A stretch of 18,069 nucleotides of DNA from positions 1-18,069 of the forward strand of contig WRML01000010.1 in the NCBI GenBank assembly GCA_009777165.1, read 5' to 3'. The notes beneath the pieces are model-generated. The model searched no databases. It saw only the letters and a program-made list of their open reading frames with translations, and was not told the origin of the DNA. Positions 14,714-18,069 of this stretch are shown piece by piece. Position 1 is the stretch's first letter. Each line of letters opens with the position of its first letter. Position numbers and translations under genes: made by a program. The stretch is from Kiritimatiellota bacterium. Lineage in GTDB: Bacteria; Verrucomicrobiota; Kiritimatiellia; RFP12; UBA1067.

Positions 14714-14787
14714 TTTTGTCATCGAATGACGCGAATGTTCGCGAATGTTTTTCTTATTTGTTTTATTCGCGATATTCGATGACAAAA
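14714..14787. repeat. Intergenic inverted repeat after the phosphoesterase gene
   Basis: TTTTGTCATCGAAT (14714-14727) and ATTCGATGACAAAA (14774-14787) are perfect 14-bp arms. Inside, CGCGAAT pairs with ATTCGCG, so the hairpin extends inward. The loop side includes a tandem GCGAATGTTC/GCGAATGTTT. It lies 5 bases past the stop codon and may act as a terminator-like or transcript-stabilising structure, or be another palindromic repeat. Confidence 0.65.
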
Positions 14788-14789
14788 TG

Positions 14790-14907
14790 AAACGGAGGTT
14801 TTTTTTGACAGGATTACAGGATGACAGGATTTTTTATAAAAACCTTTGTGACCTTTGTGTCTTTGTGTGAGAAAAAAAACGGAGGATTTGTATGACAGGA
14901 TTGCAGG
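14790..14907 (+). repeat. Imperfect 31-bp direct repeat with ACAGGAT and CTTTGTG tandems
   Basis: Positions 14790-14820 and 14877-14907 match at 27 of 31 bases; both contain AAACGGAGG and GACAGGATT. Between them are three closely spaced ACAGGAT units (14808-14830) and three CTTTGTG units (14844-14867). The second copy leads into the AGGAGG site of the exonuclease gene. The arrangement looks like duplication of a leader segment with an insertion between the copies. Confidence 0.6.
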
Positions 14908-14923
14908 GCGTTAGGAGGACGAG

Positions 14924-15778
14924 ATGATTAAGTCGGTTGCGGATGAGGTGTGGGCGTTTGACTGCGAGTGGGTGCCGGACATCCAGGCGGGGCGGTTGCT
15001 GTACGGGTTGCCAGATGACGTGCCGCAGTCGGAGGTGTTGCGCGTGATGTGGGAGCAGGGCGGCGCGACGGAGGAAAACCCGATGCCGTTCCTGAAGACG
15101 CTGCTGTGCCGCGTGGTGTCGGTGGCGACGGTCATCCGGCGTGTGCAGCGCAATGGCGAGACGCAGTTGTTCCTGCAGGCGTTGCCGGAGAATCCCGATG
15201 ATTCCGCACAGGCGCAGGACGAGGCGTACATCCTGCGGCGTTTCCTGCTGGACGGGCTGGCGGCGCGTAACCCGCAACTGGTGGGCTTCAACTCGCGCAA
15301 CGCGGATTTGCGTATCCTCCTGCAACGCGCGTTCACGCACGGCGTTGACCTGAAGGCGATGGGCGAGCGGATAAACGCGAAGCCGTGGGAGAGCCGCGAC
15401 GTTGACCTGATGGAGCTGGTCAGCGGGTTCGGAAAAAATTATGCGGTGTCGCTGAACGAGCTGGCGCGGTTGTCGGGCATCCCCGGGAAGATGAGCGTCG
15501 TGGGCGAGGATGTCTGCGGACTTTGGTATGGCGGTCGGGTCCGGGAAATAGTAAACTATAATTGTTACGACGCGCTGACGACGTACCTCGTCTGGCTGCG
15601 CATGGCGTTCGTGTCCGGGTTTTTCACGCCGGAGAAATACCGTGCGGAGCAGCGGCTGGTGCGGAGGCTGGTCGAGGAGCGCGCGCAGCGTCCGGACGGC
15701 GCGTTCCTGCTGGCGTACCTGGACGAGTGGAAGAGTCTGAAGCAGCGGACCGGGCAGGATGATGGTGTTTTTGAATGA
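14924..15778 (+). CDS. PolB-type 3'-5' exonuclease (DEDDy), 284 aa
   Basis: This is a predicted stand-alone exonuclease related to the proofreading domain of family B DNA polymerases. Three motifs are visible: Exo I FDCEWVPD (Asp13, Glu15), Exo II GFNSRNADLRIL (Asn123, Asp128) and Exo III YNCYD (Tyr212, Asp216), which is the YxxxD form. These acidic residues bind the two metals that cleave DNA from the 3' end. No polymerase domain follows, and the length is normal for the stand-alone family. The start is strongly supported by AGGAGG 5 bases upstream. The stop overlaps the dxs start (ATGA), so the two genes are probably co-transcribed and translationally coupled. The function in repair or processing is inferred from the family only. 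Confidence 0.85.
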   Translation: MIKSVADEVWAFDCEWVPDIQAGRLLYGLPDDVPQSEVLRVMWEQGGATEENPMPFLKTLLCRVVSVATVIRRVQRNGETQLFLQALPENPDDSAQAQDEAYILRRFLLDGLAARNPQLVGFNSRNADLRILLQRAFTHGVDLKAMGERINAKPWESRDVDLMELVSGFGKNYAVSLNELARLSGIPGKMSVVGEDVCGLWYGGRVREIVNYNCYDALTTYLVWLRMAFVSGFFTPEKYRAEQRLVRRLVEERAQRPDGAFLLAYLDEWKSLKQRTGQDDGVFE

Positions 15779-17445
15779 GTTTATTGGACAATATTAATTC
15801 GCCGCAGGATGTGCGGGCGTTGGCGGCGGCGGACCTTCCGCAGCTCGCGCAGGATGTACGGACGGTCATCTTGGAGACCGTCAGCAGGAATGGCGGGCAT
15901 CTGGCGTCGAACCTCGGCGCGGTCGAGCTGACCATCGCACTGTTGCGCGTGTTCACGCCGCCGGACGACCGCGTGGTGTGGGACGTGGGGCATCAGGCGT
16001 ACACGTGGAAACTGCTCACCGGGCGGCGCGACCGCTTCCACACGCTGCGCCTGAAGGACGGCATCTCCGGTTTCGTGAAGCCCGGCGAAAGCCCGTGCGA
16101 CGCGTTCATCGCCGGACACGCCGGCACCGCGCTCTCCGCCGCGCTCGGCATGGTCGCCGGGCGCGAACGCCAGCCGTGCGGCGGACACGTCGTCGCCGTC
16201 ATCGGCGACGCCTCCATCACCAACGGCATCTCGCTCGAAGCGCTCAACAACCTGGAGGACGTGGGCGGGAAAGTCATCGTCATCCTGAACGACAACGAGA
16301 TGTCCATCGCCCGGAACGTCGGCGCGTTCTCGCGCCGTCTCGGGCGGATGCTCACGAGCGTACGCTACAACCGCATCAAGGCCGCGGCCGAGGCCGCCGG
16401 GCACCGCCTCCGCATGACCGCCCTGCGCGGCATCTACCACCGCCTCGAACAGGCCGTCAAGAGCATCTGGCTGCAGAACGCATACTTCGAGGAGTTCGGG
16501 CTCCGCTACATCGGCCCCATTGACGGGCACGACTTCACCGCGCTGGAGAACGCGCTCCTCTCCGCCCGCGACGACAAACGCTCCGTGCTGATTCACGTCG
16601 GCACGCAGAAAGGGCGCGGATTCAAGCCCGCCGAGCGGACCCCGAGCCAGTGGCACGGCGTCGGCGCGTTCGACCTCGACACCCCCCCCCACCTCCCCGC
16701 AAGCACACACGCCACCTACTCGCAAATCATGGGCGAGACCCTCACCGCGTTGGCGGAGCGCGACGACACGATCGTCGCCATCACCGCCGCGATGTGCGCT
16801 GGCACGGGCCTCGACCCGTTCGCCCGGCGTTTCCCCAAACGCTTCTTCGACGTCGGCATCTGCGAGGCGCACGCCGTGGTGTTCGCCGCCGGCCTCGCCG
16901 TGAGCGGCTACCGCCCCGTGCTTGCGGTGTACGCCACGTTCCTGCAACGCGCGGTGGACTGCATCATGCACGACGTATGCCTGCAGAACCTCCCCGTGGT
17001 GTTCTGCATTGACCGGGGGGGGGTGGTCGGGAGCGACGGCCCCACGCACCACGGCATCTACGACATCCCCATGCTGCGCTGCCTCCCCAACCTCATCATG
17101 ATGCAGCCCGCCGACAACGCCGAGCTGTCCGCGATGCTGAAGACCGCGCTGGCGCACAAGGGGGGGCCCGTCGCCATCCGCTACCCGCGCGAGCCGGGCC
17201 CCCCCGTTGACGTGCCGCCGCCCGAGGGGGCCCCCCTGCTGACCATCGGCAAGGCGCAGGTGGTGGTAGCGGCTCGCGAGGACGCTCGCCCTCCAGTGGG
17301 GGGGGAGGCGATACAGGGGGGAGGCAAGTGGAGGGCGAGCGTCCTCGCGAGCCGCTACAGGTGGAGGGCGAGCTTCGGCACTCCGTGCCTCCTCGCGAGC
17401 CGGAAGGGAGGGGGGCGGTCTGGCTGTGGGCGCTTGGCGACATGA
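15775..17445 (+). CDS. dxs: 1-deoxy-D-xylulose-5-phosphate synthase, N-terminal and central domains (frame interrupted)
   Basis: DXS condenses pyruvate and glyceraldehyde 3-phosphate, using thiamine diphosphate, in the first step of the MEP isoprenoid pathway. Visible motifs: GHQAYTWKLLTGR, GDASITNG (144-151), NDNEMSI (172-178), YIGPIDGHD, DVGICEAHAV with catalytic Glu364, TFLQRAVD, DRGGVVGSDGPTHHG and RYPREPG. The cofactor motif reads GDA where GDG is usual. The first ~497 residues are normal DXS; residues from about 498 are encoded by an inserted palindromic repeat and run out of frame to a TGA at 17443. The C-terminal domain continues in another frame up to 17771. The gene starts inside the stop of the exonuclease gene (ATGA overlap). 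Alternative: a single homopolymer base is missing from the assembly and the gene is intact at 665 aa. Confidence 0.9.
   Translation: MSLLDNINSPQDVRALAAADLPQLAQDVRTVILETVSRNGGHLASNLGAVELTIALLRVFTPPDDRVVWDVGHQAYTWKLLTGRRDRFHTLRLKDGISGFVKPGESPCDAFIAGHAGTALSAALGMVAGRERQPCGGHVVAVIGDASITNGISLEALNNLEDVGGKVIVILNDNEMSIARNVGAFSRRLGRMLTSVRYNRIKAAAEAAGHRLRMTALRGIYHRLEQAVKSIWLQNAYFEEFGLRYIGPIDGHDFTALENALLSARDDKRSVLIHVGTQKGRGFKPAERTPSQWHGVGAFDLDTPPHLPASTHATYSQIMGETLTALAERDDTIVAITAAMCAGTGLDPFARRFPKRFFDVGICEAHAVVFAAGLAVSGYRPVLAVYATFLQRAVDCIMHDVCLQNLPVVFCIDRGGVVGSDGPTHHGIYDIPMLRCLPNLIMMQPADNAELSAMLKTALAHKGGPVAIRYPREPGPPVDVPPPEGAPLLTIGKAQVVVAAREDARPPVGGEAIQGGGKWRASVLASRYRWRASFGTPCLLASRKGGGRSGCGRLAT
17266..17402. 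repeat. Palindromic repeat element inserted in dxs
   Basis: Positions 17266-17295 and 17329-17358 are perfect reverse complements over 30 bases (core GGCTCGCGAGGACGCTCGCC). They enclose a 33-base spacer with runs of 8 and 6 G. A third, partial copy follows at about 17360-17400 in the orientation of the right arm. It is interrupted by a short hairpin, GGCACTCCGTGCC. The element lies between GKAQVV and AVWLWALGD of DXS, the linker before the C-terminal domain. It has no stop codon in at least two frames. The right boundary is approximate. Confidence 0.85.
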
Positions 17446-17771
17446 TCCCGTTGGCGGGGGAGGTCGCGGCGTTGCTGACGGCAAGGGGGGTCCCGGCAGG
17501 GGTCGTGAACGCGCGGTTCATCAAGCCGCTGGACATTGACCTGCTCACGGCGCAAGCGGCAGGGGGGGCCCGGATGTTCATCACCTTGGAGAACGGCGCG
17601 GTCACGGGGGGATTCGGCTCCGCCGTGCGCGAGGCCCTGGGGGGGGCCGGCATCCACCTGCCCGTGCGGACGTTCGGCTGGCCCGACGCATTCATGCCGC
17701 ACGGTACAACCCGGCAGTTGCTGGAGGAGGCCGGGCTGACGGCAGAAAAAATAATGAAGGCGTTGTTGTAA
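17328..17771 (+). CDS. dxs: 1-deoxy-D-xylulose-5-phosphate synthase, C-terminal domain (out-of-frame remainder)
   Basis: This frame carries the missing transketolase C-terminal domain of DXS: WLWALGDMIPLAGEVAALL, NARFIKPLD, ITLENGAVTGGFGSAV and MPHGTTRQLLEEAGL are typical of the family. About 122 residues from 17403 belong to DXS; the GTG at 17328 and the first ~25 codons come from the repeat element and need not be a real start. This frame is open well upstream into the other frame, so a single +1 base or slippage event within the overlap would join both parts. If no such event occurs, this piece is a remnant. The stop lies 2 bases before the stop of the convergent hydE-like gene, and no terminator is visible between them. 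Confidence 0.8.
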   Translation: MEGERPREPLQVEGELRHSVPPREPEGRGAVWLWALGDMIPLAGEVAALLTARGVPAGVVNARFIKPLDIDLLTAQAAGGARMFITLENGAVTGGFGSAVREALGGAGIHLPVRTFGWPDAFMPHGTTRQLLEEAGLTAEKIMKALL

Positions 17772-17773
17772 CC

Positions 17774-18069
17774 CTACCTTGCGTGCCCAGCCTCTGAGCT
17801 GACCGTCCTGCCGAGTGCGGTGAGACGTTCGCAGACGCGGCGGAAACTGGCTTCGCCTTCTTCGTCCACGCTCGGCTTGTTGGGGTAGAGCTGATACAGC
17901 CGGCGGTATTTCGCGGGGGTGATATTGGGCATGAAGATGTTCGCGCCGCAACACATCATGCGGTCGCGTCCGCCCGGCTCCAGCGCGTCGAACGCGGTCG
18001 TCGCGGGGATGTGCGCGTGCGGGTTCAGGATGCGGAGCAGGGCCATGGCCGCATAATAGACGGTGCGGT
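17774..18069 (-). CDS. hydE: [FeFe]-hydrogenase maturase HydE-like radical SAM protein, C-terminal part (runs off the window)
   Basis: The frame stays open to the window edge, so the ATG at 18046 is internal and only the last ~97 residues are seen. ALLRILNPHAHIPATTA, PGGRDRMMCCGANIFMPN and YRRLYQLYPNKPSVDE match the end of HydE, the radical SAM enzyme that helps assemble the dinuclear iron subcluster of [FeFe] hydrogenases. They resemble the Thermotoga maritima protein (recalled, not searched). The CX3CX2C cluster motif would be in the missing N-terminal part. Biotin synthase-like relatives are the main alternative. The gene is convergent with dxs, with 2 bases between the stop codons. Confidence 0.8.
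   Translation of the reverse strand, partial: RTVYYAAMALLRILNPHAHIPATTAFDALEPGGRDRMMCCGANIFMPNITPAKYRRLYQLYPNKPSVDEEGEASFRRVCERLTALGRTVSSEAGHAR

Noticed and set aside
17266..17402. Insertion sequence with terminal inverted repeats in dxs
   Set aside because: The element is far too short to encode a transposase, and no target duplication is evident. A palindromic repeat fits better.
15781..17484. 567-aa open frame on the minus strand opposite dxs
   Set aside because: It mirrors the well-supported dxs gene, has low-complexity Gly/Ala/Arg/Val composition, and arises from the G+C-rich third positions of dxs. No family motif is visible.

Overview
This window looks like a chromosomal stretch from a G+C-rich, anaerobic, PVC-type bacterium. 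The Kiritimatiellota/Verrucomicrobiota/Lentisphaerota side is the best guess. That guess rests on a giant secreted protein full of 'DTDGDGLPDWWE'-type calcium-binding repeats, a clostridial-type 2[4Fe-4S] ferredoxin, a HydE-like [FeFe]-hydrogenase maturase, and many short palindromic repeats between (and in one case inside) genes. It is inference from gene content; there is no rRNA or other taxonomic marker here.

Layout. Positions 1-500 hold no convincing gene. They contain a nested 20-bp inverted repeat, a short palindrome, pieces of a dispersed hairpin-repeat family, and the terminator of the next gene. Positions 501-11273 (minus strand) encode one enormous secreted protein of 3590 aa: signal peptide, alternating Calx-beta-like and PKD-like domains, many EF-hand/thrombospondin-3-like calcium loops, a LamG-like jelly-roll, and a C-terminal beta domain. 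Just upstream, on the same strand, is a small probable lipoprotein with a helical charged body and a good sigma70-like promoter; the two are probably one transcription unit. Divergent from it is a small MGMT-family DNA-repair protein. Next come a repeat-rich intergenic region, a 56-aa ferredoxin, and a ~200-bp GA/CT inverted repeat that runs almost to the start codon of a membrane-anchored metallophosphoesterase. After another repeat-rich gap, a PolB-type 3'-5' exonuclease overlaps dxs (1-deoxy-D-xylulose-5-phosphate synthase) by 4 bases. The window ends in the C-terminus of a convergent hydE gene.

The most notable observation is in dxs. About 137 bases built from a perfect 30-bp inverted repeat plus a third, partial copy sit exactly at the linker between the pyrimidine-binding and C-terminal domains. 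The inserted length is not a multiple of three, so the reading frame is broken, yet both flanks remain recognisable and add up to the usual ~620-residue DXS. This resembles the protein-invading palindromic elements known from Rickettsia. Either the gene is now split or inactive, or the frame is restored by slippage at one of the poly-G tracts, or one base of a homopolymer is missing from the assembly.

Functionally the window mixes an exported surface protein with its lipoprotein neighbour, isoprenoid precursor synthesis (dxs), nucleic-acid repair/processing (MGMT family, exonuclease) and anaerobic electron transfer (ferredoxin, hydE). I see no CRISPR array, tRNA, rRNA, transposase or phage gene.
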